The notes: generated by a model not told the origin, from the letters alone. DNA of 64,000 nt from Sternotherus odoratus (GCA_032164245.1 JAVMKO010000021.1:10794285-10858284), one strand, 5' to 3'. Counted from the stretch's first letter, positions 1-15,200 are shown. Translations and numbers: made by a program.

Positions 1-193
1 ATAGACAAGATGCTGGAATATACAGCGCACCAGGGTGATTAAGTGCATTAACTTCTTAATAGGAAGAGAGACCAGAAAAAAAAAATCTCATGTTTCCATA
101 GTAAGCTGTACCACCTGTACTACACGTGAAAAATGCCTGTATCTTTCCAGGTAGACTTTTACAATTGACCCATGACAGTACTTTTGAACTTAC
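1..193 (-). other. SMAP2: SMAP2 intron 5 (partial)
   Basis: The intron begins with GTAAGT at 193 (minus strand) and runs off the left edge. No other feature seen. Confidence 0.8.
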
Positions 194-280
194 CATTTTC
201 ACTTTCTCAAAGATAATGGGCTCCAGTTTCTTCTCTGATGCGGACTCGTCATTCCTTTTCCACTTGTCATCTTTTTCTTT
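194..280 (-). CDS. SMAP2: SMAP2 coding exon 5
   Basis: 87 nt, phase 0 at both ends, coding for residues 135-163: [20 protein letters not shown] then PIIFEKVKM. The acceptor is TTTGTACAG and the donor is ATG|GTAAGT. It is the charged linker after the ArfGAP domain. The next exon is outside the window. Confidence 0.93.
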
Positions 281-3200
281 CTGTACAAAGAATCAAACAG
301 AAGTGAGGATCAAAGCTCAGGCCATAGCAATGAGGAAAGTTAAAATAAAAATAGAAATCTAGTTTGGACTGCACCTTTTACCAACATAAAAAGCAGCAGC
401 TAATTGGATAACTACTTTGGCTTATACACACTTCCCCTTACCCAGCAATCAATTTTTTCCCAGTGCCTTGGTTAACCGTTTAAAAACACGTTTAGCCATA
501 TGTACACATGGTAATTTCAATCTGTAACAGAGGCTACAACTGCAGAATGGCCATGAGATACTCCCTATTTTTGGAGAATGAATAAAGTCACAAATAGTTA
601 AAATTCCCAAACAAGAGAAATACTTCCAAGAAGTCTGTGACCCTATTGAAAACACAGTTTACTCAGTTGCAGGTTGAGGAATAAGGCAAGATGGTCAACC
701 CTATACATCTGTCAGTTGATAGTTTTGGCGACAATTTTATGGTAACAAGTTCGTTCAGGCTAACAGAGCTATCAGGGCAGTGTTTACAAGTGTACGATTG
801 GTCTTCTACACAAGTTCTTAGGAAGTAGAGACTGACCCTAAGTGCATTGATGTCAAGACTTCGATCCAGGTATTTCTTCTTTTCATATTTGTCTCGGATA
901 AAGCCCTCCACGGCTCTGCAAGAGGCTGGTTAAGGATGAATGACTCAAAAGTTGACGCTGTCCATATAGTTATACACAATACATTTTGTGACCACCAAAT
1001 AATGGCAGTTTAAGGGGACGTTTGTATTAGCGAAAGTTAAACCGTGAAGAGGAAAAAAAAAAAAAAACTTACCTCTGGCTCTGCCAGCTGACTGGGGCTT
1101 GCATGGTTCAGGCTGCAGGGCTGTTTCATTGCTATGTCGACTTCCAGGCTCAGGTTGGAGCCTGGGCTTTAGGACCCTGCAAAGTGGGAGGATGCCAGGA
1201 GCACAGGAACCAGCCTGGAAGTCAACACAGCAATGGAAGAGCCCTGCAGACTCATGAGCCCAAACTAGCTGGCACAGCCCATCTGCAGGTATCTAGCTGC
1301 TGTAGAGGCATAACACTGCAGTGGGCTCCTACGGTCTCTTTTTATATTACAAACAAACAGGCCACTGAGCAACCATCCTGCTCCTCACTCAGTTTACAGA
1401 ACTATGACCCTGCGGCCTAGGAGACCTTCTCTAACTTACGATGGTCAGACATTTTCAAAAGGCGCCGAACACTTCCAGCTCCCACCAGTTTCAGTGGGAT
1501 CTCCGAGTGCTTGGTGCTTTTGAAAGTCAACCCTTCAGTTTGTTCGCGAACTGCCAATGCATATGCCAAGCAAGGGCTTCAAATTGTAACAGACTGGCCT
1601 CACTTAATTCTTACACTCCAGAGCTTCGCAAGGATCATTCAGATCTCTTCCACTGACGACAGTAATGTACCAAATCTGAAGCACTGCACAGAGGGTGTCT
1701 AGCTAGGGACCTGTTTTCATGGCTGACACTCCAGCACAAAGATCAGCAGCTGCCCTCTTTGTAGAGAGGCTTTTCATCTTGTTTCTAAGTCCCCTATATC
1801 CCCAAGTAATAAGGAAAGAAAGGATGCTGGTCTGTCTGGGGCCGCCTGAAGGTCTCTGGCAGGTAGGCTTCATAGAGACGATTCGCCTTTCGGTTTCCCA
1901 TCTCCTGCATACACTGCAATTCAAAAGAGAGATCGTAAGCCATGTTTCGGCATAAGAAAGTTCTGTCATACAGACCTATGGTGCAAAGCCGCCCTCCAAG
2001 AGTCTTAAAGCTCCTCTATTAAACTAGAATATTTTTAGACAGATCTCAGAAGCCTGTTCTGTGCCTTTGCGGCAGACTGAAAACCCAAATATTTAGAGAG
2101 CTCAACATCATTTAACTGGAATAAACTGAGCCTTAAACGTCTGAGCAGCCAGAAGACCCAGTGGATTTGAAACTTTGTTACACAGGAGGTGCAGGAGGGA
2201 TGTTTCCATCCTTGGAGGAATTTCATACTCTGAACATACTGAAGGGGAAAAACCCCATCAAATCAGACAGTGCAGGAATGGTCCTTTCATATCCAAGACT
2301 CTCCATTTTCCTTGGGATACTATTCCGTAACTCAAAGCTTGACTGGTAAAGTTTCCCCTGATAGTCAACTTACACTTCCTTCCTTTTATCCCATGCCACT
2401 GCTCTAGTTCCACCCCAGGTAGCTCTCCCTCACCGGCATTTACACCCTTCCACACAGTAGGATTGTGCCCAACTTGCCTCCTGCTCTTTAGTGGTCTGTG
2501 TGCCATGTGATACATACAGAGCTTAGTCTTCCTTTGGAGGCCTTACTAGCTACGGCATTATAATGTCTTAGAAATAAGCTTTGAGATCCCAATTAAAGAG
2601 AAAATAGCTATAAGAGTTGAGAATTATCTAGTGCTGGAGTTTATGAGTGAGAACAAGAGCTAGTTGAGCAGAGGATTTCTATTGCAACAGCTGTTCTCAC
2701 CCTGTAGGGGTAACCAAACCCAAACCCGACACTGTCGCCCGAGAGTGCGTTCGTCCTAGGACCATCAGACCCCTTGCCAAGCTTGGCTAATTTGTGATCT
2801 CCCTTCTGTACAGCCCAAAGTAAAAACACAGCAGACCCAGCATCTAACGCCAGAGACACATGCATGCTTATCTAGGCAGTTATTTGTGTCGGACAAATGT
2901 TTTATCAATATAACCAAAGTCTGTCAGACTCCCAACAGGCCAATGTTTTAATCAGTCAGCTCAAGAAAACTAGGAGTGGTGTTTGTGTGTGTGGTTTAAC
3001 TGTACAGGGAGGAAAACTTTTGTGATCATTTTAAAGAAGTCTTTCCCTCTCCCTCCACTGGACTCTCTCTCTGACAATTTAACATGTATTATAGGATTTA
3101 CTGAACCCCATTCAGCCAGAGCAACAGTTCTGTTCACATTATACGGCCCAGCTCCATTTTTACTTGTATCTGTTCTTGAGTCCACTGGTCGAGATTGACA

Positions 3201-6200
3201 GATTTCACCCGGGATATGTGAACTCCTAGATTCCGGTGGATCCCAGCACAGCGAATACAAATGAACACGCCAATGTTCCAGGATGCCCATCGTGGTCCTG
3301 CAAAAGGACATCAGAAGAGGCAGTCAGACACGTGTTCATAAATCCCCACCCCCATGAACAATCTCTTATGAGAAACTGCACCATGTGAACTGTGGATTGA
3401 AGATTTTGCACTTTCATCTAGAATGGAAATGGGGATTAGACACTAGCAGTGTGTTCTCTTAAAACAAAACAAAAAACAGGTCCAAGCAGAAGACTTAGGG
3501 AACAACTGTTTTGTGTTTCCTCCTTCCCCCTCCAATCTGGGTTACTTGTGTAACAAAACAGAAGCCTCTCAAAGTGAAACCAGAATAATCCTGGGGTGCA
3601 GAGAGAGGATGGCACTGCAAAAACATCCTTTCGCTTAATCCCCATTCTTTTTAAGTTACCTTTTTGATATCTAGCAGCTAGTGTCCAGTCACTAGAGACA
3701 TACTGGAGGGTGGTTTCAAAACCTCAATTTAGCATGGAGAGAGAGATTCAATGTTACCCAAGAGCCAGATTTCTGGATCCGACTATTTCAGTTTGAGTTA
3801 TTGGACATTAAGACGTTTTTCCTCTACTCCTGGAAAAAACACAAAATGTATTGTACGAGATATAGCCATGTTGCTTAGGTTACAGCAGAAGAGGTGTACA
3901 GCACAGCAGTTTATTCGTTCTCCTGATTCCAATGGCCTGACTGATTCTCCACCTTAGGCAGAGTGAATGGAAGTTCGGGTTGTGATCGGAGAGAGAAGTC
4001 GATACACAGTTTACTCTTCAGTCTTCAAACAGTTTTGATTTTTAGATGCAAGGTTAACATGCAGCTTTCAACAGACAGGAGAGCTCCAAGGTTTGGAAGA
4101 AGGGAGGTCATGCTGGGAAAAAACAAGGGAAAGCTTTACAAGTTGAATTTGACTCATTGTGAACTAGAACCTTAATCTTTCTGTGCAATAAGCATGGAGA
4201 TGTATTGTCAAGTGAAATACAGAGCTTTGTGGACTGCTACTCATCACCACCAGGTGGCATTCACAACTACTGTTCCCCTCCCAAGTCTCCTCCAGAAAGA
4301 TTAGCATTTGAAGTTTCTATCACGGCCAGCATAAAGTGATGAGGCCAGTTTCAAGACATGAACAACTCTTGAAATAACCTTCCTTTGCGGAGCACAGCCA
4401 GTTCTCCAAAACGCACAGACTTGGCCCAAGTTCCAAAGGCCTGCTGAATATTTACAAAAGCCGAGTGAGCCTACAGCTAGCTTGGTTTGCAAACTGTCCC
4501 TCATGCAATGTAAATTCACACACAGTATCAAGGCTGGCAGGCCAAAAGAGTGATTAACTGATACAGACAAACATTGGAGCATTTAGAGTAGATACCCATA
4601 CACTTAACACCAGCTCAAGAAATACAGGAGTAGATAGAAGGCAATAAGGGAAAGTTGTGCAATTTTAGAAAGCAGAAGTGTTCAAAACCTGCATGTACGG
4701 TTTCGTGCCATGTAGATATTTTGCTATTCAAAACCTTTTCTTTTTCCTTCCCCTTCTGGTTCATCTAGTAATGTTAATGCTCTTCAAAACTGAACGAAAG
4801 TTAACAAGTCTGGGCACACAATCAATGCTAAACCTTGGATCAAACTCCATGCTCTCCCTTCCCTCCTGAGAATTTTCATATCCATCAGGTTTATTTACGG
4901 TAGAGTGCATAATAAGAATTGGAAGTTTAAAAAAATCAATTGAAAGATCAGGATTCTGAATGGAGAGACATTCCATGGTTAAAACAGACTACCTCTGCAG
5001 GAGAACAAGAAATTAGGCCACATATATACTAGGAGTTTTATTGGCTTGTCTGAAAGGGGAGTGATTTTTTTTGTTTTGTTACCAACACTTATGCTAGTAT
5101 AAACTGCTTATTTCACTCTGGCAAACCGGAATAATATCAGTACATGCCCTTTTGCATAGGGCATAACTACATCTACACCAGGGGAGTTTGCTGCTTTAAC
5201 TGTGACAACATAGTAGCAAAACTTAAGTGTAGACAATGTCATATATGCCCCATCCTCTCAGTAGTTGCCCTCTTTCAATACTTTAGAGAAAATGCAAGAT
5301 TATGATATAGGAGTGCACAAAACATGGTAGCCATTTTCCAGACAGAGGAAGACAGAGTTCCTGCCATGAAGAGCAAACAGCAGCATACACTTTTAGATAA
5401 GGGGTTCAACTCCATGAAGACATCTGTTCAGGGACAGGGAAACTAACTCCTTTGCATTCTGAAAGCTCAGCAGACATTCAGGAGGAACCTTGTCAGAGGA
5501 AGGGGAACTCGGAGAAAAATCCTTCAGAAGATGGACGTTCTCACAATTGTTAGGTAGAATCATCCTTCAGGGTTAACAGCGTTTCCTTAGTCTCCGGCCT
5601 CCCTATGCCCACACACGGACTGCTGTCAGCCAAGCAAGCACAAGCAATATGGAGGAATTTATCTCACAGCAAGAGCAGAGTTTGAAAACCACATGTACAG
5701 AAAGGAAAACTAATGAATTTATCTGACATTGTATAGTTTAATCAAAGTTCCAAGGGCACTGCATAGGAAATCTCTAGTCTACACTACCATTGCTCTTAAC
5801 TGTCTCTTTAGAAAGGCCATTTCTGGACTTCACATCCAAACTCAACAAGTAGTTCCTGAGGAACACCTCAATAACGTGAAGTGAAGTGAGCTTTGACACC
5901 CAATAGCCATCACACAATAATGGCACAGAAGTACCTACAGTGCACTATGGGTATATTATTCAGGAAGGAAAGCCCACAAACCCCTTTGCAGTAGGTAAGT
6001 ATTCTGGTATCAGAAAAACTGGCACTCAGTTAAGTGACTTGCCAAATGTGTTACAGTAGTCAGCAGTAAAACTAGGAAGAGACCCCTGCAATCCCAGTGC
6101 CCAGTTGCCAGATTTACAAGTGCCTCTTATTTAATAAAAACTGTTCCATTTATAGATTTCATTGTGTCTCATTTCAGACAGTTTTAACTTGGGGACTAAC

Positions 6201-9200
6201 TTTGTTCAATCAAGTTAACCACTAGGAATTATTCAGGGTTATATTTAAGCTACACTTAAACCTTAGACTATAATTAGTGTTTATAGGACTAAAAGGATTA
6301 ATAGTAAACTAGATACTACATCAGGGGCCATAGTAACCTCTAGTTACTGTATCCCATAGTGCTAGTTAAGGCCATTTCACCTTCTACATGATTATATCAG
6401 ATGAGAACAGAATGCTCTTGTTGGCAGTACTGACTGCAATGATTTATGTCCCTAGCTTATTATTTGTGTGTTTCATTTAGGAGGTAGGATCAGAAACAGC
6501 CAGGATTGGGTATTAAAATGACAGCCGTCTGCCACCACATTTGAGTTCCAAGCTCAGGGAAATCCAGAAATAACACATACAGAGTTGAACATTTAGAAGC
6601 ATTTTCTGCTAAGGGACATTTTCTAAATTAATACTTAAGCTATAAAAATCCTGTTAGTTGCCAATAATTTTGCTTGGTAGCAGCAGATGCTGTCCTCTGA
6701 GGTAACAGACTCGTTTCCCTTCTTCTGTTGCTAAGAGCAGAGGAACTGACAATGAAATGAGATGAGAAAGAGAAGCAAATGAAATGTCAGGCGTCCCAAG
6801 AGGGGGGGAAAAATGCAGGTCAAAAAAGCAAAGCAGAAAGGTTACTAGAAAAACAGAGGTTTTTCTACTTCTTAGAACTAAGGCAAACGTTTTGATTCAA
6901 ATGCATTGTTAGGAACATTGAATTGAAGCTCCAATACCATTGTGATGGAGTTAAGTGTATACAGTCATCCCAAACACAAAGAGGCCTAAATATTTTATCA
7001 AACCCTACGAAAACAGAAAAGCATGTGAATGCAAGGTATACACCTTGACCTCTGCTCTTTACTGCATAAAGCAGTAATTGATTTGCTGCCATGTGAACTT
7101 ACGAGACGACTAGATAACGGTTAACTCTTCAAAGAGAAGGAAGACTATTTTGCTCCCCTTGGGCAGAAAGGGCAATGCTGTAAATTGAAGGGCTGCAGTG
7201 TGAGGGAGGAACTGTTTCCTGAAAGAGCTGTGATGGGTTGGCACAGGCAAGGCTCAGTACAATGGAAAAAGAGTAACTATAAAAATAAAGCATTCGTGAT
7301 TTGGAGAACACAAGCAGCAGCCTGTGAATAGCAATGCAAGGGCAGCTAAGACTTGCACAATTGAAGCAGAGGCCAAACAGCAAAACTATAAAGTGCTAAA
7401 GGATATTAAAGTTAATGTCAATCTTTCTCAGGCAATAATGAACATGGAAGGAAGTACATGATTACTTGCTTGGGAGAGCCATTGTGTGAGCAACAAGGCC
7501 ACGTTCAGGTTGTTCTGAAGAGACTACCCTTTATGAAATGCTGGGCATAGTACAGCTGTCCAAACAAAATGGAGTATGAATATGCAAGACTAAGTATATT
7601 GCCCTCCACATCCGCACTGATCCTTCAATTGCAAAAATCACTACTTACTCCTTAAAAGCTAATAAAGGTTTTTGTTTTGATATTTCTAATTTCTATGACA
7701 TACTTCGCTTTGCAAACATCTGGGGCGAAGGTTAGCCCACTAACATAAAAGCAAACAAGCTCTGTACTTCCCCATACAGATTTCTGTAATCACGGGATCA
7801 AATAAAAAGAGGAAGTTGTTCGCATGAAACCTCCAGCTCTGAAAAACATGGTGCAAGAGAATATTGTTTATATTCTGTACATCTAGTCAATTTCAAGAGT
7901 GCTGCTTCTATGCAACTTGATTAGACTTGCAAAAGCCCCTTTATAAACCAGCTCAGAGAATATTACAGAACTGAATTGGGTCCTACAAGAATTTTGCTTT
8001 TAGGAACTAGAGTATGCAGAAAGTTAAAGCTATCCTACCATAGTAAAATCAGACTGGCGACCTGCAACTTCAGTTGGGAACTTAATGCAAGAGGCATAGG
8101 ATTAGATCGGTTATGAACAATGGAATTAAGACATACAATATTTTGGGATAAAAAACTGTTTCTTCTACCTTAGACAAAACTTTGAGGGAAAGTGTGAAAT
8201 CCCAGGCCTGGAAGCATTTATCGACATAGCCACAAGAACTGCTAAAAAGTACTAGTATGCCTCTCCTGCTGCCTTTATTCACCTAATTAAGTCCTTCTAA
8301 TTGCTCTGTGTGCAGTTTGCCCACCCTCTGTCCTAACTTTTTGGCCTGAGTGCCACATCAGGGTATGGAAGTTGTATGGCGGGCCATGAATGCTCACAAA
8401 ATTGGGGTTGGGGTGCACGACGGGGTGAGATCTCTGGCTGGAGGTGCAGGCTCTGGGGTAGGGATGAGGGGTTTGGGTACTCTGGGCTGGGACCAAGGGG
8501 TTCAGAGTGCAGTGGGGAGGGGGAGATCAAAGCTGGGATAGGGGCACGGGAGACGGATCAGGCCTAGGGCAGGCTCTGGGAGTCGCTTGACGTAAGCACC
8601 GCCTGGAAGTAGTGGCATGTCCCTCTCTCCTCCTCCAGTTCCTACGTTTAGGAGCTGCCAGGCAGCTCTGCATGGTGCCCTGTCTGCAGGCACCGCCCCT
8701 GCAGCTCCCATTGGCCACAGTGTCCAGCCAATGGGAGCTGCGGGGACAGCACCCACGGACAGAGCAGCACACAGAGCCTCCTGTCTGCTCCAAAACATAG
8801 GAGCTGGGGGCGGGGACACGCCACTACTTCAGGGAGTTTTGACACACGTGGTGCAGCCCACAAACCACCTCCTGGCTGGAGTGCGGGAAGCCCCAGACCT
8901 TGCTCCCCAGCAGGAGCTCAAGGGCCAGATTAAATCGGCTGGAGGGCTGGATATAACCCGCGGGCTGTAGTTTGCCCACCCCTGAGTTAGGAGTTGGAGC
9001 ATTAGGTAAAAGGCCACATTTTATCCTATCTACACCTGTACAATCCCATTGGCTTCACCAGAATTACAGAAGACACTAAAGGTAGAATTTGGCCTAGTGT
9101 ACTTATCAAAAAAGCCCTTTAAAAGCCAAATTGGTAAGAAAAACATTTGACTTGCCAAATAATTGAAGAACATTGAAAGAAATGGCTCACATACATAATC

Positions 9201-12200
9201 CAGACAGAAGAGAGAGAGATCAACACTTTATCGTAAACATAGTTCCCTGGAGGCTGGCAGAATTACAGCCACCAGATGCCTGTAAAACTTGGAAGATCTT
9301 AATGAGAACTTGCGCTCCTATGCACAAAGTCACAGTTGGCGGCACGACCATCTAGTGTGATACAAGGAAGCCTGACACCATGATCATTTTTTATTTCGTG
9401 TTTTGAGTAAATGTAGTGTTCATAGATGCGACAGACTTGGGACCTATTAGAACCAGGCATACTGACTGCACTCAGATACGGACTAGTTTTCCCCATGTAC
9501 TATCCTGCACAACCTCACACATGCGAACGTCCCTGGAATCTCCTAAATGGAGTCTGTTAATTCTTTGTCCACCTCCAAGAATTCGGGGGAATTGGCATTA
9601 TGCTGATTAGGGAAAGGGAACTGGATCAAAACAGAGTGAGAGATGGCTAAAGGGAGCCAGCCATACCCTCGTATCCCTGAGTATACCCCCTTCCCTGATA
9701 GCTGGGAATACCACAGGGCCTCATTCTTGACCCAGGGATGGGTTGCACAGAAAGCCACCTCTAGGAGTGAACACCTAGCTTGTAGGTATCTCTATTCTTG
9801 GCAATCCCAGAAGAGGGCACCACGGTTTCCCAATTAGTCCTAGGTGTGAAGGGGGACGTGGACCACTATCCTATGGGAAACATGGTCAGTCTAAAGAGCT
9901 ACTACTAGTGGCATGGATTTGAAGCCTTAATCTAGAGAGGGATAAAGGCTCCATGTTCCTTTACCAGTCTTATCAGCCATTCAGTGCCCAACCTTCAAAG
10001 TACTTTTTTTATAAAACTGGCACAACTCTTAATTTGCAGTCAGTGAGTAACTCCAATGCCCTCCTTCACACACAAAACACAGAGGCACTAAGTGAAAGGA
10101 CTGTTTTCCAGAAGGCTCCATTAAAAAAAAAAAAGTTCTCTAACTAGTTAAGTTTCACACACATTTTACTGTTTTTTTTTCTCATTTGCTCTACATGGAG
10201 AATGCCACGCAGAGGGAATTTTCATTTTTAAAATCCTAGAGGGATTCACTCTTTGCCCTTGTCTATTCAGCACATGGCATTTTGGCTCATGCTGCTTATG
10301 CAAACTTCCTCTATAATAACCCTGAAGGCATTTATGAATAAGCAGAAATTGGCTGCAGAGAAAGGGAGGGGGAGAGGGAGGATGAGGTAAAATAGATGCT
10401 TTCATGGGACAGGAAGGAGAGAGCTTAGCTATTCAACTCCAAATGAAATAATCTCTGTGCGTACAATTGTTCAACTTGCAGGCTCCCTGCCTGCAATTAC
10501 TCCAGCAAAAGCCCAGCTGTAAGAGAGAAATGTGCGGCAAGGACTGAATGATCCATGCCAACGCTATTGCATGTGTTGGACGAAGACATCGTGCAAGCAT
10601 CTCCCTCGACAGTATGCGTGGGAGAGACTACGTGGGAAATCGTGCAGGCAGCAGGATAGATCCCAGTAAGAAGACACCCACATCAGACAGTACAAATCAT
10701 CACTGGTAGCCAGCTGGAAACTTTCCATTGACCTGGAACTGAGAATAAATTCCCCCTCCCTATTTTCCAGCCAACCAATGAATTGAAAGCTATTTTTTAG
10801 AGTCCCCAATACTTTCCACTAACTTAGAATTTCTCTTCTGGAAGTGATATTGCGCAAGATGACTTACTGGAATTCATTCCCTTCAGGGGAAAGGGATTTT
10901 CCGGAAGAAATGTTGTTATGGGTGTGACCGCGTACTGCATACCAGACTGGTACAGTCTTTCTGTGATTGCCCAAGGATCAAGAATTCTGTCACTGTTCTA
11001 CAAGGACATTCAAGGCAATCTCACCAGCTTCCCACAAAGGGGCTAAATGATTAATGACTAGGTCATCAATACAAGCCCATTAGAATCTAGGAGTCACCCT
11101 GCCTTACCTGAAAGACACACACTTATACAAGTACCTCCCCCATCTATGGATAGTTGGTTTGAAGTATGATGTGACCCATGGTAAATTGAGGTAGTGACTC
11201 AAGATCCAGATATTGTAGAATCAGAACTGGAGTGGACCTCGAGAGGTTATCTAGTCCAGTTCCCTGCCACTACGCAAAGCAGAATTTCAGCTCCCGTCTT
11301 CTCTTGCATAAAGAGTGAACTTTCTGTTATATTAGGAAGCTAAAGCAGAAGAGTCCCTGTGAGCAACGGGGGGAGCCAGGGATACTTTGGAGACGGAACA
11401 ACAGGCCATTCAGGAAGTTGGTTAAAACATCTAGAAGCTTGGCTGTAAGAAGCCACTCCGAGGAGCTCTCTTCCTTTGCAGGTCACCTTTAAAGGATTTT
11501 AAAATTTTTTTTTAAAAAAAATGCACCATTGTCACAAAATTTACCTACTGGTACCTACAGCATCTGCCCACCATTAGCAGGATGATACAAGACTGAATGA
11601 AATTTTACTCAACCATCAAAAGTTGTTCCAGGTAATAACATTTTGGAGCACTCCCTTAAACCAACTAATCGAGGGATGAAGAGTCTACTAGCAGCATGAA
11701 CTATTTGTTTCTTTCCAAATACTGTGTAGGGAGCCCAGGAGCGTAACTCAGGTTTTGTGAAACCCAGTGACTTCCTAGACACCTAAATGTTATGCTGACA
11801 TGGTTTCCCATGGTGTTTTACTAAGCAAGTCCCATTTCTAGAGCAGGTCCTTGTTTGCACATACATCTGTCACGTTTCACACCTTGTCAAGGTAAGGGAC
11901 AAGGTTTGGGAAGACCGTTACTGAACAGCTGCTAATTTTAAGGTAAATCAGTAGTTCTCTCTGCTGTTTATAACATACATCCTAGGAAGGTACTTCTTCA
12001 CTATCCCCTCCACCAAAGAAAACCCTTCACAGAAGTTCCATGGTGTTCAGATTTGTTAGCGTTAACACAACAGTTGGTTGAAAGTTTCCCTGGTAACATG
12101 AGAAATATTGGTAACATTCCGTCATGAAGGGCTCAGCCCACGCCTATAATTTTTGCAGAATCAAATCAGAAATATTACAAGAACCCCACTCCACTGACTT

Positions 12201-15200
12201 AGTCTTTATTGCATCTGTATTTATTTAATCTTATCAGGACGGTGGAGCTGCCAAGTAGTAATTCCAGCTTCCTAAAACAATTGCTAGTACAGCCAGGAAT
12301 CTCTCCCCTCAGGATACATGCACATGGTCATGTCCAATAATGCATCTGATTTTGTATAACTGAAGGTCTCAAGCAGACAGAGCCAATGGCATAGTTTTTA
12401 AAGAGACTCTTGAAACAAGAACAAATTCCAACAGTTACCAAGACTGAAAGAGACAGGTCTGAAGCCAACAGCCAACCAGGAGTTAGCGACGCTAGAGAAT
12501 TTAGTTGCATTTTTTCACCTGAGAAGAGACTTCAAATTTTAGACCAAAAGAAGTGACTAAATTAGTGGAGAAGTTGGATTAAGCTGCACTCGTACTTCAA
12601 CATTTCTGCTTCATTGCCACTTGAAAAGTAAATAGTTCCATCTTTTCCCAAGTCTTCGTGCATTGGCATTGTATATTGCTCAATCTAGTGAAGTTATGCA
12701 CTAATCCTCTAGCATCCCTATACAAGGATTCAAGTACACCTCTCTAGAAAGATTTTTAGCTCACAGGCATGTGTCTAGTGCTCCCCACACACCTGTAGTA
12801 GTCACATGGGGTTTGAAGGTGGTTAGCAGAACTCAGCCAGACAGGTACTTTTCCTTGCTGATGCAAGTGGATGGAAGCAAGAAGGGGCTGTTGCAATTCA
12901 CACATTTCTTGGTAAAAATCCCTACTGTATTAGAAATGTAGTTTCTTCCTTTTATTTTAAACTCTCATCCAATGCAGCCTTCTTTATGGACTTTATCAGG
13001 TTGAAGCATTCTCAGTTATTTTGTGGAGACAGGCATGAACAGTTCAACCTGTGCATCGGAGCTGCTCAGTATAAACAGAATCAGAGGATTCACCTGCCAA
13101 ACTCTAGCAAGGTTCTGCTGAGCCTGAGTGAAGTTTTCAAGGTGACAGCAAAAGGCACAGACACCAGGGACCTGTCACATTTCATACCCTTGCTCCAAAG
13201 CATGGAATTGCTAGAGCTTCTCAACAAAAAGTTGATTTTTTTTTTTAAACACATTGGCAAAGTGTGTTTCCCTAATCTTGTTCTTGGAAACAGCTGAAAT
13301 GTTTTCGCTAGAACTTCCTCACAAAATAGTCAGCCTTAGGCAGACATCTGGTATGGAAAAGTTCAGCACAAATTGTTTAAGTTTGGCAAAGTTATCAGCA
13401 ACTAGAAACAGGGTCTTATGAATGGAAAGCATTGGGCAATTTTAACCGGGGTCTTTACCAGTTTCAGCTATCAACATAGGACTCTGTTACTTATCAGAGG
13501 GGAGAAATAACAGCGTGTTACAAAGGATCAGTTTCATTCCAGTCCCATTTTTTTCAGTCCTAAATTTCAAGGAATATACAGAGATAACCACTATTTCTGA
13601 TTAGTCTTTCCTTCAAGACTAAAGACAAGTTGAGTTATGGAGTTAGTTTTGTTCTTTCTTTAGTGTTGATAACCTACTTGTATTAAGATGAATTATCTTT
13701 AAAGAGCAAAGATGTTGGTGAGATAAACACCTTCATAAAACCACATACCAGTCTGACATTTCCACTAATTTATCTGGCTGTTACTACAGTAACCAACCAC
13801 TATTTTTACTTAAATTGCAGCACACGTTTCATGAAACCTAGCAGAGTGGTGTATTTTTACAAAAACTGGGCACTCCATTATCTGTAAAACTGACCACCAC
13901 AGTATTTACATTGTATTTAAATGTTGTATGAAGATGACTTTAGCCATTAACATCCCCCATTTTACAGATGGAACAAGTAACAGTGACTTGCCCAAAGTCA
14001 CAAAGTTAGAGACTAGAGATCAGATTAGAAGGCAGGATGTTTCTGTCTAGATATTCACTGCTCAGTGCATTACATTAGACCTGCCTCTATTTCTTTCCCC
14101 CCCAGGTTTGCATAATTAATGCATCTGTATGCAGCACAGAGATATGTTCCAGGCTCCCAAGTCTCCAGACCTCATTTCTGAATGATGCTGCTGCTCTCTA
14201 ACACTCCTCTCACCATGCACAGCTACTTCCAAAATAGTTTCCCTTCTAATGCTGATCTTTCCACACTCTTGCAATGGCAATGACAGCCATTCCAACATTC
14301 TCTTGGACCCATATTTGCTGCTGCCTACTCAAACACAAGAGTAAGGCAGATCTCTCATCATAATTGTCCCCCCACCAATACTGACCAAAAGTCTCTTTAG
14401 CATATAGTGGCAACTGCTAGAATAGTAAATGCAGTTGAAAAGTGATTCTAAGAACCCTTTTTGTACAGATCATCTTGGTCAGATTTAGCTTCATCTGAAA
14501 GAGGACAGTGTGTTCACATTGCTGCACCTAAACCACTATATACCTATGTTATTCTGTTGCAAAAAATGATGCTCAGCAAGTCACCACAGAACTGCACAGT
14601 TTATGTACTTTTAAAGTTTACCATGACTGGATCTGCTCATTTTCTTCCTGTTTTTAACCCAGTCACCTACAGAGATTGTAGAAGAAGCAGAAGCACAAGA
14701 CGGGAAAAACACATTCTTGATTTTTCAGCTTAAGATGCTGCAATTACAAAGGCAGAAGTACGTTACAAAACTGCCCTGCAGGGGAGTCTGACTACATCAG
14801 TATATACCCTACATACATCAAGGTCAGATATCCTCTTCCACTTAGCAGATGATACGGGTTTAAATTAATCCAAGAATTCTTCACCAGTTTCAAGCATAAG
14901 ATGTTGTAAGAATTCAAAAGAGAATGTTAACTCACTGCAGAGTGTAATTGTAGGCAGGCCGTGCAGATCACTGCATCTGCTATTCAATTCTGTGTAAAGG
15001 GCTGCTGACGCAAGTCTTAACATACAAGAGGAAACTCTGGAGGCCTTATCCAGTGCTTCATCATGCAAACACGTAGCATCTGAAGACTGTTTTTAGGGAA
15101 CCATAGGTTAGTTCTCACTTTGTTACACCGCACAGAGCAATTTAAAGAAAAAAACACCATGCACATTGCCCTTACTGAAAGAGGAAGTTCAATCGTGATT

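Noticed and set aside
1821..1913. A standard GT donor for SMAP2 exon 3
   Set aside because: I searched the minus strand past the conserved PQTD codons and found no GT for more than 60 bases. Only the GC site keeps the frame with exon 4.
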